Notes under the pieces: generated by a model
Database searches by the model: none
Told to the model about the DNA's origin: nothing
Seen by the model: only the letters and a program-made list of their open reading frames with translations
Position numbers and translations under genes: made by a program
In this document: positions 49,630-58,093 of the stretch, in pieces
Position numbering within the stretch: position 1 is the stretch's first letter
Layout: each line of letters opens with the position of its first letter
Assembly (NCBI GenBank): GCA_002367105.1
Contig: DFCS01000015.1
Coordinates: 8,976-72,975, forward strand
DNA: 64,000 nt
Direction: 5' to 3'
Origin: Hungatella sp. UBA3048
Lineage (GTDB): Bacteria > Bacillota > Clostridia > Lachnospirales > Lachnospiraceae

Positions 49630-49670
49630 GCCTCAAACAATGTTTCATCTACCTTTTCCTTGTTTGAGGC
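49630..49670. other. Long perfect inverted repeat in a 360-bp gap
   Basis: GCCTCAAACAA (49630-49640) and TTGTTTGAGGC (49660-49670) are exactly complementary around a 19-nt loop. No T tract follows on either strand. The rest of 49,538-49,898 shows no gene; GAGGCACGAC-type sequence at 49,561 shares part of the arm. It may be an operator or a remnant. Confidence 0.45.
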
Positions 49671-49898
49671 GGAGAAATCATCTTTGTATTTAGTATAAAG
49701 CTTCGCACTTAATATCACCGCCCTTTATCTTGCTCTCATTATATTGACTATTTGAGTTCCTGTCAAATAAATACGGCTGCATTGGGTACGTGTCTGATCA
49801 GAGCAGTTTCCTCCATTTTTTCCAGACTGCTATATTGTATTCTGGCGGATTTCTGTTAAAATAAGGTTATAAAAAGTCGTAAAATAGGGGGAATAAAA

Positions 49899-50426
49899 AT
49901 GGCAGAGATTATTAAAGTCTATAAAGAGCATTTACCCTCATTGCGTTTTATTGGGAAATGCTATACCAACGCTGACAGATCTGGCGGATTTGGCCACAAA
50001 TGGATGGAATGGTTTCGAAACGGCTGGTTTGGGGAGCTTGAAAAGCTTGGCGGTGACCCGAATATTGAAAACAGTTATCTGGGTATTATGCGCTGCAACA
50101 GCAGCGATATTGAAAACACTTTTGAATACTGGATTGGCATGTTCCTTCCACCTGATACATCTGTCCCCGACGGCTATGATTTTATAGATTTGAATGAGGG
50201 CAGCATCGGTGTATGCTGGATAAAAGGCAAAGAGGATGACGGCAGCATCTATGGCATGCACGATGAGTGTATTGCTAAATTCCAGGAACATGGTATGGGT
50301 AACTTTCAGGACGATAATGAAAAAAGGATTTATTTTTTCGAAAGGTATAACTGTCCGAGATTTTCCGAGAAGGATGAGCATGGCAATGTTATTTTAGACT
50401 ACTGCATATACTTGTCAGAGCTATAG
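49899..50426 (+). CDS. GyrI-like small-molecule-binding domain protein
   Basis: A 175-residue stand-alone GyrI-like/AraC effector-binding domain protein. It starts IKVYKEHLPSLRFIGKCY, has a central FEYWIGMFLPPDTSVPDGYDFIDL and ends FEERYN-like IYFFERYNCPRFSE with LDYCIYL. This fold binds or hydrolyses lipophilic drugs and CoA-like small molecules. A GGGGG run precedes ATG 49899. It is monocistronic in the resistance-type region, so a drug-sequestering role is possible but not shown. Confidence 0.8.
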   Translation: MAEIIKVYKEHLPSLRFIGKCYTNADRSGGFGHKWMEWFRNGWFGELEKLGGDPNIENSYLGIMRCNSSDIENTFEYWIGMFLPPDTSVPDGYDFIDLNEGSIGVCWIKGKEDDGSIYGMHDECIAKFQEHGMGNFQDDNEKRIYFFERYNCPRFSEKDEHGNVILDYCIYLSEL

Positions 50427-50465
50427 GTTATACTCTTTTGCTGTTACTTGTCAAAATATAATAAG

Positions 50466-50502
50466 AGCCGTTGCATCTTCTTACCGATGCAACGGCTTTT
50501 GT
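50466..50502 (+). terminator. Terminator after the GyrI-like gene
   Basis: AGCCGTTGCATC (50466-50477) and GATGCAACGGCT (50486-50497) form a perfect 12-bp stem, then TTTT. Confidence 0.9.
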
Positions 50503-50538
50503 CCGCTGTATTCTTAACTGCTTTTTTCCGGAAAGCAT

Positions 50539-50817
50539 TTAATCATTTATAAAAACCTGGGCCATATGAATGAGAAAACTCAATGTCCGCAGGATAAAAA
50601 CACCCCCTGCAATCCCATATACCCAGGGAATGCGCAAAGTTCCAAGCAACCATAAAAGCAGCATTACAACTGCCGCATCCCGCATATACCGTCCAAACAT
50701 GAAACCGATTCTTTCTTCCCTTAGGGACAGGGGCTGGTCTGCGCTCATCAGCCAGCGACACTTGGGAGAAGTAAAAATAAAGGATAGAAAAGCAAAAAGC
50801 AGAATCCCATAAATCAT
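50539..50817 (-). CDS. Small membrane protein of the opu operon
   Basis: A 92-residue protein with an N-terminal hydrophobic helix, a central basic stretch (LREERIGFMFGRYMRD), and two further hydrophobic segments (about 48-62 and 65-85). ATG 50817 overlaps the TGA of the permease/binding-protein gene (ATGA), so it is translationally coupled to the transporter. No family is recognised. It could be an accessory subunit or regulator of the transporter. Confidence 0.7.
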   Translation of the reverse strand: MIYGILLFAFLSFIFTSPKCRWLMSADQPLSLREERIGFMFGRYMRDAAVVMLLLWLLGTLRIPWVYGIAGGVFILRTLSFLIHMAQVFIND

Positions 50818-52379
50818 GATATCAATCCATTCTCTTTCAGAAAATCCTGGGCGACTGCAGCAGGTGTCTGCTGTAATTCATCCACCTTGTAGTTCAGTTC
50901 AATCATAACTTCATTGGTTAAATACGGTGCCAATTCTTCCATGATTCCGGCAATTTCCGGAAATTTCTCCAAAGCTTCTTCCCGAATAACCGGAATGGCA
51001 TAATAGGGCGGGAAAAAGTTTTTATCATCTTCCAGCGTTTTTAAGTCGAATTTTTTTAATAATCCGTCAGTGGAGAAGGCATCAATGACATCCACCTCAC
51101 CGCTTCCCAAAGCTGTATAGCGGGGAGCAGAATCTAAGGTAAGGCGTTTTCCTATTTGGAAACCATATGTTTTCTGGAGTCCGGACAATCCATCCTCCCG
51201 GTTGGAGAATTCAAATGTAGTACCGGATGTCAGGGTATCGCTTATTTTGGCAAGATCACTTATTTTATCCAAATGATATTTCTCAGCCATTTCTTTCGTT
51301 ACAGCCAATGTATAAGTATTATTAAAGCTCATCTGCTTAAGTACTTCCAGATTAAGCTGCTCCTTATACTCTTCCTTTACCGTCTGATACACCTGCTCCA
51401 TATCACTGATCGGCGGATGCTTGAGGATATCACTGTATGAGGTACCGCTGTAGTCAATATAAAGATCAATATCTCCAGTCTTCATTGCAGCAAAGCATAC
51501 CTGTGACCCTCCCAGACTCAGTTTTCTGTTTACTGTGATATCAGTTCTGTCTTCTATTAAATCTGCCACCATATTTCCCAGAATCTCTTGCTCCGTAAAA
51601 TCTTTTGATCCAACTGACAGGGCACGGGCATCCCCTGTTACACTGCCCACGGATGTGAAAAGAAATATAGCCGCAATTAGCATTGCAGCCGCTCCCAGCA
51701 TTGCCTTTTGGATATTCCTGCTTTTTTTCTTAACCGAGGCATCTCCCTTTTGAAGGCTGACCGGAGTTACAAGCTTTTCCGTAAGGCCAATGAGAAAGTC
51801 TACCATCAGTGCCAACAAACAGGCAGGAATGGCACCAGCCAGAATTTGATTGTTGTTCACCGTACGTATGCCGGAAAACACCAGGTATCCAAGGCCTCCG
51901 GCACCAATAAATGCAGCCATGGTCATCAGCCCTACTGCTGTTACAGATGCGATCCGCACTCCTGCCATAATAACAGGAAGAGCAAGGGGAATCTGCACCT
52001 TTGTCAGTACCTGAAAGGGCGTCAATCCGATTCCTTTGGCTGCCTCCAGCGTCTGGGGATTAATATTATCAATTCCAGTATAGGTATTCTTAATAATGGG
52101 AAGAAGAGAATAAAGAACGACTGCAACAATTGCAGGAATGACACCGATTCCCAATAGGGGGATCATAAAACCAAGCAGCGCCATACTGGGAATTGCCTGA
52201 ATCACATTTGCAACCGCTAAGATCGGTTTACTGGCTTTCGCCGCAAAGGATATAAAAATACCAAGAGGTACTCCGATCAGGATAGCCAGACCCACTGATA
52301 TGGCTGTCAGTTTTAAATGTTCGATCAATAATGAAAGAATCTGGGGATAATTACTGATTATATAATTCCAAAAGTTCAT
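50814..52379 (-). CDS. Compatible-solute ABC transporter permease/substrate-binding fusion
   Basis: A 521-residue protein combining an OpuB/ProW-type permease (about residues 1-215, EAA-type region TLEAAKGIGLTPFQVLTKVQIPLALPVIMAG) with a helix near 230 and an extracellular OpuAC/ProX-type binding domain (SVGSKDFTEQEILGNMVADLIE ... SLGGSQVCFAAMKTGDIDLYIDYSGT). The fusion displays the receptor on the outside next to its channel. Likely substrates are glycine betaine, choline or carnitine; EgtU-type ergothioneine transporters share the layout and cannot be excluded. ATG 52379 overlaps the ATPase stop by 4 bp. Confidence 0.9.
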   Translation of the reverse strand: MNFWNYIISNYPQILSLLIEHLKLTAISVGLAILIGVPLGIFISFAAKASKPILAVANVIQAIPSMALLGFMIPLLGIGVIPAIVAVVLYSLLPIIKNTYTGIDNINPQTLEAAKGIGLTPFQVLTKVQIPLALPVIMAGVRIASVTAVGLMTMAAFIGAGGLGYLVFSGIRTVNNNQILAGAIPACLLALMVDFLIGLTEKLVTPVSLQKGDASVKKKSRNIQKAMLGAAAMLIAAIFLFTSVGSVTGDARALSVGSKDFTEQEILGNMVADLIEDRTDITVNRKLSLGGSQVCFAAMKTGDIDLYIDYSGTSYSDILKHPPISDMEQVYQTVKEEYKEQLNLEVLKQMSFNNTYTLAVTKEMAEKYHLDKISDLAKISDTLTSGTTFEFSNREDGLSGLQKTYGFQIGKRLTLDSAPRYTALGSGEVDVIDAFSTDGLLKKFDLKTLEDDKNFFPPYYAIPVIREEALEKFPEIAGIMEELAPYLTNEVMIELNYKVDELQQTPAAVAQDFLKENGLIS

Positions 52380-53512
52380 TCTGACTCTCCTCCTTCATAG
52401 TCAAAGTATTGCTGACTCAGGGTCGTCACCAGACTGCTCCGTGTAATGAGCCCCTTAAGACGCCTTTGATCATCCACCACCGGAACCGTTGACACCTGGT
52501 TTTCAGTCACTATTTTCAGTGCATCCAGTATGCATTGTTCCGGTAAAAGTGTTGGAAAGTCCTCATACATAAATTGTTCTGCCAACTGGGTTCTGTCCTC
52601 AACGCCTCTTAATTTACCGGCCTTGACAATCCCGATCAATCGCCTGCTGTCCCGATCCACCACCAGAAGGCTGTCAACCTTGTTCTTTCGCATCTTTTCA
52701 ATGCATTTTAAGACAGATAAGTCTTTGGCGGCAGTGACCGGCTGATCGATCATAATGTCAGATACCTTGATGTATTCCGGAGAAGACCAGATCCTGTTTT
52801 TTCCTACAAAGTTTGAAACAAACTCATCCACAGGGTTGTTTAAGATATTCTCCGGTGTGTCATATTGCAGAATATCGCCATCCTTCATGATGCAGATCAT
52901 ATCCGCGATCTTAATGGCTTCATCCATGTCATGGGTTACAAAAACAATCGTCTTCTTTAATTTTGCATGCAGCTGCACCAACTCATCCTGAAGATCTGAC
53001 CGTGTCATGGGATCCAGGGCCGAAAAAGGCTCATCCATCAGGATAATATCCGGATCTGTGGCAAAGGCCCTGGCAACGCCGACACGCTGCTGCTGCCCAC
53101 CGCTAAGCTCCGTCGGATAACGATTCAAAAACTCATCACAGTCAAGTCCTACCATCTGCATCAGCTTCTTTGTATTGTCTTCAACGTCCTTGGGCGGCAT
53201 CTTTTCAAGCTTTGGAATCAGCTCAATATTTTCCTTAACTGTCATATGGGGAAACAGTCCCGTCTGCTGTATCACATATCCGATTTTCCGGCGCAAAGCC
53301 ACTTCGTCCATGCTTCCGATACTTTTCCCGTCAATGGAGATCGTACCCGATGTGGGCTTAATCAGCCGGTTAATCATTTTTAAGAGTGTGGTCTTTCCGC
53401 AACCACTCTCGCCAATAATAGCAACCAGACTACCGCTATTTATCGAAAATGTAATTTGATTCAGGACCTGCTTTGTCTTATAACGTTTGGAAATACGTTC
53501 AAATTGTATCAT
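52376..53512 (-). CDS. Compatible-solute ABC transporter ATPase with CBS domains
   Basis: A 378-residue ATPase: Walker A GESGCGKTT, Q-loop QQTGLFPHM, signature LSGGQQQRVGVARA, Walker B DIILMDEPFSALD, switch His in VTHDM. A C-terminal pair of CBS domains (about 250-370, including VDSLLVVDRDSRRLIGIVKAG and VSTVPVVDDQRRLKGLITRS) is the ionic-strength or nucleotide sensor of OpuA/OpuC-type transporters. GGAGGGAG precedes ATG 53512. It is the first gene behind a consensus promoter with a BusR-like operator. Confidence 0.93.
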   Translation of the reverse strand: MIQFERISKRYKTKQVLNQITFSINSGSLVAIIGESGCGKTTLLKMINRLIKPTSGTISIDGKSIGSMDEVALRRKIGYVIQQTGLFPHMTVKENIELIPKLEKMPPKDVEDNTKKLMQMVGLDCDEFLNRYPTELSGGQQQRVGVARAFATDPDIILMDEPFSALDPMTRSDLQDELVQLHAKLKKTIVFVTHDMDEAIKIADMICIMKDGDILQYDTPENILNNPVDEFVSNFVGKNRIWSSPEYIKVSDIMIDQPVTAAKDLSVLKCIEKMRKNKVDSLLVVDRDSRRLIGIVKAGKLRGVEDRTQLAEQFMYEDFPTLLPEQCILDALKIVTENQVSTVPVVDDQRRLKGLITRSSLVTTLSQQYFDYEGGESE

Positions 53513-53531
53513 ATATCTCCCTCCTTTTTAG

Positions 53532-53575
53532 CAAAGTAACAACTTAATTATATTATAAAGTTGTCACTTTGTCAA
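53532..53575 (-). promoter_or_regulatory. opu promoter with BusR-like bipartite operator
   Basis: Minus-strand consensus promoter: TTGACA (53570-53575), 17-bp spacer, TATAAT (53547-53552). Over it lies a near-perfect inverted repeat, CAAAGTAACAACTT (53532-53545) against AAGTTGTCACTTTG (53558-53571), 13 of 14 positions complementary. Read on the minus strand the arms present GTGAC and GTTAC separated by 22 bp, close to the ruler-like spacing I recall for BusR. Confidence 0.8.
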
Positions 53576-53578
53576 ATT

Positions 53579-53616
53579 TCAAAAAAAACGCCTGAAGCGA
53601 AATGGCTTCAAGCGTT
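53579..53616 (-). terminator. Terminator of the busR-like gene
   Basis: AACGCCTGAAGC (53587-53598) and GCTTCAAGCGTT (53605-53616), one mismatch, followed on the minus strand by eight T. Confidence 0.85.
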
Positions 53617-53628
53617 ATGATGAAACTC

Positions 53629-54267
53629 TTATTTTGACGGATATAAAAATTCTCTTACACGATCAGGGGTGTCATCCTGTGTTATGAAATATATGGTATC
53701 ATTTTCCGAAAGAGCAACGTATGGTCCGGGGGATTTCATGACAGTGTCATTCCTGCTGACTGCAATCACCGTCGCCCCGGTCCGCTGCCAAAATTGGATT
53801 TCCGTGACCGTCTTATTTAAATGGACACAATTGCTGGTGATCCGTATCTCAAACGGCATAAACGGATTCATTGACCGGAAATGTACGGAAGCCTCAATCA
53901 GATCTTTCAGGCAGTCATTTAAATTCTCCATTTCCTGTTTTTGGCGGCTGACACTCTTTAAAAGATTCTCTTTGATTGTATCGATGGTCTGCCGCTTACT
54001 GTTCTGCTGGATGTACTCTGCTGCTTTCTTCTGGGACTTAATGATGATCCCATTACCCTTTTCTGAAGTTACGATCCCCAGATCGCTGAGTATGCAGATC
54101 GCCCGCCGCGCCGTCTCAGGGGATACGCTGTACTGGCTGGCCAGGGATGAACGGGCGTAAATCTTCTCACCTACCTCATATTCCCCATTGGCGATCCGGG
54201 CCGCAACTTCTACGGCAATTTGCTGATAACGGGGAATTGCTGTTTTATGCTTGATCTCTATGTCCAT
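53629..54267 (-). CDS. busR: GntR-RCK_C regulator (BusR-like)
   Basis: A 212-residue protein with a GntR winged helix (IPRYQQIAVEVAARIANGEYEVGEKIYARSSLASQYSVSPETARRAICILSDLGIV), a central helical linker (about 80-125) and a C-terminal TrkA_C/RCK_C domain (VTEIQFWQRTGATVIAVSRND ... YVALSENDTIYFIT). This is the architecture of BusR, which represses osmolyte-transporter genes when bound to cyclic di-AMP through RCK_C. The opu operon starts immediately downstream and has a matching operator. ATG 54267 (AAAGGAAACG upstream) is preferred to the longer frame. TTGCTT-17-TATACT upstream on the minus strand may be its promoter. Confidence 0.85.
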   Translation of the reverse strand: MDIEIKHKTAIPRYQQIAVEVAARIANGEYEVGEKIYARSSLASQYSVSPETARRAICILSDLGIVTSEKGNGIIIKSQKKAAEYIQQNSKRQTIDTIKENLLKSVSRQKQEMENLNDCLKDLIEASVHFRSMNPFMPFEIRITSNCVHLNKTVTEIQFWQRTGATVIAVSRNDTVMKSPGPYVALSENDTIYFITQDDTPDRVREFLYPSK

Positions 54268-54437
54268 GTAAATCACGTTTCCTTTGCCTAATATAGTATA
54301 AAACAACACCAGTATAGCCTAAAACGTGATACAAAGCAAGTTGGGGTTATTTCCATCCCATAAAAAATCCTATCTAAACACCATATGATAACCCCTTTCC
54401 TCTATACTTGCATACCCATATTCTCTGGGCGTAAAAA

Positions 54438-56378
54438 TCATGAAAGGGCAGCCGCTCTCTCAATTCCTATCAGACAATCCTCTGTAGTGACCTTCTTTTC
54501 TTTCCACAAAATCATACCGTCATGTTCACTTAAATTTGTAATCAATACCGGTGTCACTAATGAATATCCCTTAGAGTTTATAAAATCCATATCAAACTCC
54601 AATAAGACCTGGCCTTTTTTTACTCTCTGCCCCTGCTCTGCCTTTGTGATGAATCCTTCACCCTCTAATCTTGTGGTATCCATACCAACGTGAATCAGAA
54701 TCTCCAGACCATTGTCTGCCTTAATGCCCAAAGCATGTTTTGTATGGAAAAAGGCGCTGATCACACCGTCTGCCGGAGAAACAACAACTCCTTTAGATGG
54801 CTTTACCGCAATCCCCTTTCCTAAAGTACCGCTTGAAAATGCAGCATCTTCCAGATTTTCCAATGGAACAATATCTCCTTCTACCGGTGAAAGAACCTCT
54901 ATGAAAAGAAGCTTTGCAGGACTCTCTTGTGTCCCTAGCGATGCGTCAGATCCCTCATGATCCTCTTCCGGCGTTTCCTTATCATTCCAGAAAAAGAATG
55001 TAAGTAAAAATCCAACCAGGGAAGAAACGGCGATACAGATAAAGGAAGTAACCATTCCGCTGGCATCTCCTGTTGCAGTATTAATATAGTTCACCACACC
55101 AAAGATTCCAAGACCGCCCATAGTATACGAAGATGCATTCATAGTAGTCATAATAGCTCCGCCTACCGCACCACCGATCATGGAGTAAATAAAGGGCAGT
55201 TTTTTCGGAAGGGTAATACCATAAATCGCAGGCTCCGTCACACCGCAGATACCGGAAACCACGGCGGGAATACAAAGTGATTTTGTTTTCTTATCCTTGA
55301 GTTTAAAATACATGGCTAGCACACAGGCCGTCTGTGCAAAGCTTGCGCCATACATTCCGCTTAATACGTTGATATATCCCAGTTCTGCCAGCTGGATGAT
55401 TGCCAAAGGAATCAAAGCCCAATGGAGGCCAAAAATAACCAATACCTGCCAGAAAAATCCCGTCAGAATGCCAAATAGGATGGGAGAAGCTGCAAAGAGG
55501 GCAGAAAATCCTGAGTTTAAAAAACTTGTCAGAATAGATATTACTGGCCCTATGACCAAAAATCCCGCAACCATGGATACAAGCATAACAACAAATGGAA
55601 CGAAAAAGTTCTGGAGCATCTCCGGTATTACTTTTTTTGCAAACTTCTGCACATAACTTGCAAACCAGACCACAATAATAACCGGAATTACACTGCTTAA
55701 ATAGTTATTCGCTACCCAGGGCACCCCAAACGCCTTTAAGTAATAAGCGCTGTGGAAAACGCTTCCTTCAAACAGCACACCAAGAACGTCTCCTCCTGAC
55801 AGGGCTGATAACTGGATGCCCGGATAACACAGGGCCGCACCTAGAGCCATGCCTGTCATCCTGTTTACATTAAACTTTCCCGCTGCAGTAAAGCCAATGA
55901 TGATAGGCATAAACTGGAACACAGAATCGCCAATGGCATTAAGCATAGCATAGGTGCCTGATGCAGTGGAAAAAACACCGAGAAATACCAATAGTGCGCA
56001 TATACCCTTTATGATACCGCCTGCCGATAGAATCCCTAAGAATGGCTGGAAGCAGCCGCTGATCGTATCTATCAGCTTATCAAACAGCTTATTACTGCCC
56101 GCATCCGCTGCTTCCCCTCCTTCGCTGCTGATTCCCGCCGCCTGGCAAACCTCCTCGTACACGTAAGGCACATGATTGCCGATAACAACCTGGTATTGTC
56201 CGCCGCTTTTCATAACCGTAACGACTCCATCCATCTTCTTTAAGACTTCATCGTGTGCCTTGCTCTCATCCTTTAACTGAAAACGAAGGCGGGTAATACA
56301 ATGGGTCAAAGACGCAATGTTTTCTTTCCCTCCTACTTCTTTGACAATTTTTTTTGCCAGTTCCTCATATTTTCCCAT
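54438..56378 (-). CDS. Beta-glucoside-type PTS transporter, EIIBCA
   Basis: A 646-residue three-domain PTS permease. IIB is at residues 1-85 with the phosphorylated Cys in LTHCITRLRF; IIC (about 100-460) has ten or so helices with GVTEPAIYGITLP; IIA (about 490-646) has the phospho-His in LEILIHVGMDT. The B-C-A order is that of BglF/BglP. GGGGAG precedes ATG 56378, 16 bp after licT, so LicT antitermination should govern it. No phospho-beta-glucosidase gene is in the window, and sucrose or trehalose PTS enzymes have related folds, so the sugar is not certain. Confidence 0.92.
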   Translation of the reverse strand: MGKYEELAKKIVKEVGGKENIASLTHCITRLRFQLKDESKAHDEVLKKMDGVVTVMKSGGQYQVVIGNHVPYVYEEVCQAAGISSEGGEAADAGSNKLFDKLIDTISGCFQPFLGILSAGGIIKGICALLVFLGVFSTASGTYAMLNAIGDSVFQFMPIIIGFTAAGKFNVNRMTGMALGAALCYPGIQLSALSGGDVLGVLFEGSVFHSAYYLKAFGVPWVANNYLSSVIPVIIVVWFASYVQKFAKKVIPEMLQNFFVPFVVMLVSMVAGFLVIGPVISILTSFLNSGFSALFAASPILFGILTGFFWQVLVIFGLHWALIPLAIIQLAELGYINVLSGMYGASFAQTACVLAMYFKLKDKKTKSLCIPAVVSGICGVTEPAIYGITLPKKLPFIYSMIGGAVGGAIMTTMNASSYTMGGLGIFGVVNYINTATGDASGMVTSFICIAVSSLVGFLLTFFFWNDKETPEEDHEGSDASLGTQESPAKLLFIEVLSPVEGDIVPLENLEDAAFSSGTLGKGIAVKPSKGVVVSPADGVISAFFHTKHALGIKADNGLEILIHVGMDTTRLEGEGFITKAEQGQRVKKGQVLLEFDMDFINSKGYSLVTPVLITNLSEHDGMILWKEKKVTTEDCLIGIERAAALS

Positions 56379-56394
56379 GGCAAATCTCCCCTTT

Positions 56395-57246
56395 CTAGTC
56401 TATTTTTATATTGTCATCAAGGATCTTAATGATATGGATCGCCAGGTATAACCCTTCCTGCTCTGTAAAGCAATATTGATAATGGATCCAAAAAAAATCC
56501 CTGATTTTTTTTACACACTGAAACGTAGCTTCGTACCGTTCGCTTAAATGGTCTTTTAATATCTCACTCATATCGGCATCATTTAATTGGGACCCCTGGA
56601 ATATCCGTTGGGCCAGAACACGCAAGTGAGTTACAAAGCGGTAATAGGCATAACTTTCTTCGTCATAATCAATTAAAAAATGATATTTTACTATGTTTAA
56701 AATCTCACCAATGAGCTTTGTTATCTTCCCTGCATGTTCCATGCCGGATTCCAATTCTGCATTGACAAAATGCATGGCAAGGGCTGCTGCTTCATGTTCA
56801 TCATACAAGGTATCATAAAGCATATTAAATTCCGCCACCAGCTCCCTGCTTAGCCGGAATTCATCCTGATACACCTTCTTTATATCCCATAGCATTCTGT
56901 TCTCCAGATAAGCCCCCAGCTTCCCACGCGCGACCATGCTGTTTAAATGGTCTGCCAGGGATATGACAAGAGAATTCTGCAAGGTACGGTTCAAGTCCTC
57001 TTTGGCTTTTGTAACAAAACGGCCGGCCAATTCAAATATCGCACCCGGTATTTCCGAAAATATCTGAGTATACTGAGCAAGCTGTGAGCGATCATCTAAA
57101 ATGAATATTTTATCAATCATTTCACGTGATATCTCCTCATTTTTATGGGATAAATGAGCAATTCCCTTTCCCATGACAACCAGTTCCCGTTCCTGTCCGT
57201 CTAAGACCAGTGCGGCATTATTGTTTAAAAATTTGACAATCTTCAT
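56395..57246 (-). CDS. licT: BglG/LicT-family transcription antiterminator
   Basis: A 283-residue antiterminator: N-terminal co-antiterminator RNA-binding domain (MKIVKFLNNNAALVLDGQERELVVMGKGIAH), then two PTS regulation domains. PRD1 has histidines in SLADHLNSM and EHEAAALAMHFVNAE; PRD2 has VTHLRVLAQRIF and LYLAIHIIKIL. Without sugar the PTS phosphorylates and inactivates it. ATG 57246 follows GGGGGG-ATCAGGAAG; the longer frame to 57348 runs through the terminator and is rejected. The RAT and terminator lie directly upstream, so it controls its own transcript and the PTS gene. Confidence 0.93.
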   Translation of the reverse strand: MKIVKFLNNNAALVLDGQERELVVMGKGIAHLSHKNEEISREMIDKIFILDDRSQLAQYTQIFSEIPGAIFELAGRFVTKAKEDLNRTLQNSLVISLADHLNSMVARGKLGAYLENRMLWDIKKVYQDEFRLSRELVAEFNMLYDTLYDEHEAAALAMHFVNAELESGMEHAGKITKLIGEILNIVKYHFLIDYDEESYAYYRFVTHLRVLAQRIFQGSQLNDADMSEILKDHLSERYEATFQCVKKIRDFFWIHYQYCFTEQEGLYLAIHIIKILDDNIKID

Positions 57247-57261
57247 CTTCCTGATCCCCCC

Positions 57262-57315
57262 AAAAAAGAAAACCCACCTGATTCCAGGGATAAAAATCCC
57301 CGGAACCAAGCAGGT
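57262..57315 (-). terminator. LicT-controlled leader terminator
   Basis: Minus-strand stem with CCTG, GTTCC and GGGAT pairing to ATCCC, GGAAT and CAGG around TTTT, followed by TTTTCTTTTTT, 15 bp before the licT Shine-Dalgarno. It is the default stop of the licT-PTS transcript. Confidence 0.8.
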
Positions 57316-57346
57316 TTCGTATATGTTCATGCCATATTCACGATCC
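57313..57346 (-). promoter_or_regulatory. Candidate ribonucleic antiterminator (RAT) for LicT
   Basis: Minus-strand sequence begins GGATCGTGA and ends ACGAAACC, with an ATATG/CATAT inner stem, fitting the GGAT...AAACC frame of BglG/LicT targets, though 34 nt is longer than the usual 29-30. Its 3' end overlaps the 5' strand of the terminator, as required for mutually exclusive folding. Confidence 0.6.
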
Positions 57347-57703
57347 AACTGTGCTTCCTGATATGATATTAACTAGATTTCTTCAATTCACTCTTTCATT
57401 TGAGTTTACTATCTATTTGTTAGCACCCCCTTAACTATTGGATAAATATTAACATGTCATTTTTTTAAAGTCAACAACTTTTTAACGTTTTTATTGTTCA
57501 TTATATTAGTTTTTTTTATCAATTCACGAAATGTCATCATCATTTTAACCATTAAAATTGCTTTTTAATGCATTTTTTTATGCTAATTGACTTTTACAAT
57601 ACTAATACATGACAAAACACTTCTCTGTTTATCGTTTTTTAGATCCTCATAATTCTTGTAAACTTACAATAAAAAATAATTTCAACAAAAATAACTTTAT
57701 TGG

Positions 57704-57732
57704 TTGACAAATAAAAAACCCGTGCATATAAT
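57704..57732 (+). promoter_or_regulatory. Consensus promoter of the riboswitch-ATPase transcript
   Basis: TTGACA (57704-57709), 17-bp spacer, TATAAT (57727-57732). Transcription should start near 57,739. The preceding 57,370-57,700 is very AT-rich and shows no gene. Confidence 0.85.
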
Positions 57733-57786
57733 GTTCTGTAATCTCTTTGCACTGCATTACATCCCATTGTGGATGCGAGATCAACG

Positions 57787-57891
57787 GTACAAACTGAGCA
57801 GGCGATGAACCTTTTTGCAGAGGTCATGGGGCCGGGCCGCCTAATAAGTGGCAACAGATTGCAAGATTGCACATCTGTGGGACAGTAGTAT
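57787..57891 (+). ncRNA. NiCo (czcD) riboswitch
   Basis: From ACTGAGCAGGCGATGA (57793) through GGTCATGGGGCCGGGC, GTGGCAACAGAT and ATCTGTGGGACAGT (to 57887) the sequence follows the NiCo aptamer nearly base for base as I remember the crystallised Erysipelotrichaceae example: the P1 strands ACTG/CAGT, a GATGAACC/GGTCAT hairpin, a GGCC hairpin and an ACAGAT/ATCTGT hairpin form the four-way junction. It binds Ni2+/Co2+ (and reportedly Fe2+) and switches on export genes. The gene downstream is a cation ATPase, as expected. The expression platform is unclear: several stems (57928-57946, 57955-57982, 57986-58023) follow, none with a good T tract. Confidence 0.9.
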
Positions 57892-58093
57892 GGTTTATGA
57901 GAAGTTTCTTTTTAACTCCTTATAAAAAGACGCAGCTTTTGCGTCGTCCATCCGGTTATGAGAACAATTTTTTGTTTTCATAATATGTTCCATAGGTGTA
58001 TTTTTTTACACAAAAATGGAACAGAGACCACGAAAATGGAGTGCCATAGAGCTATCAAACGAACGCCGAAAGGCTAAAACGGAGGTAACTTTT

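Noticed and set aside
57247..57348. Longer start for the LicT antiterminator
   Set aside because: The extra codons are the RAT/terminator leader; the co-antiterminator domain starts at ATG 57246.
58016..58093. Longer start for the P-type ATPase
   Set aside because: The upstream ATG lies in a leader stem with no ribosome binding site; GGAGGT precedes 58094.
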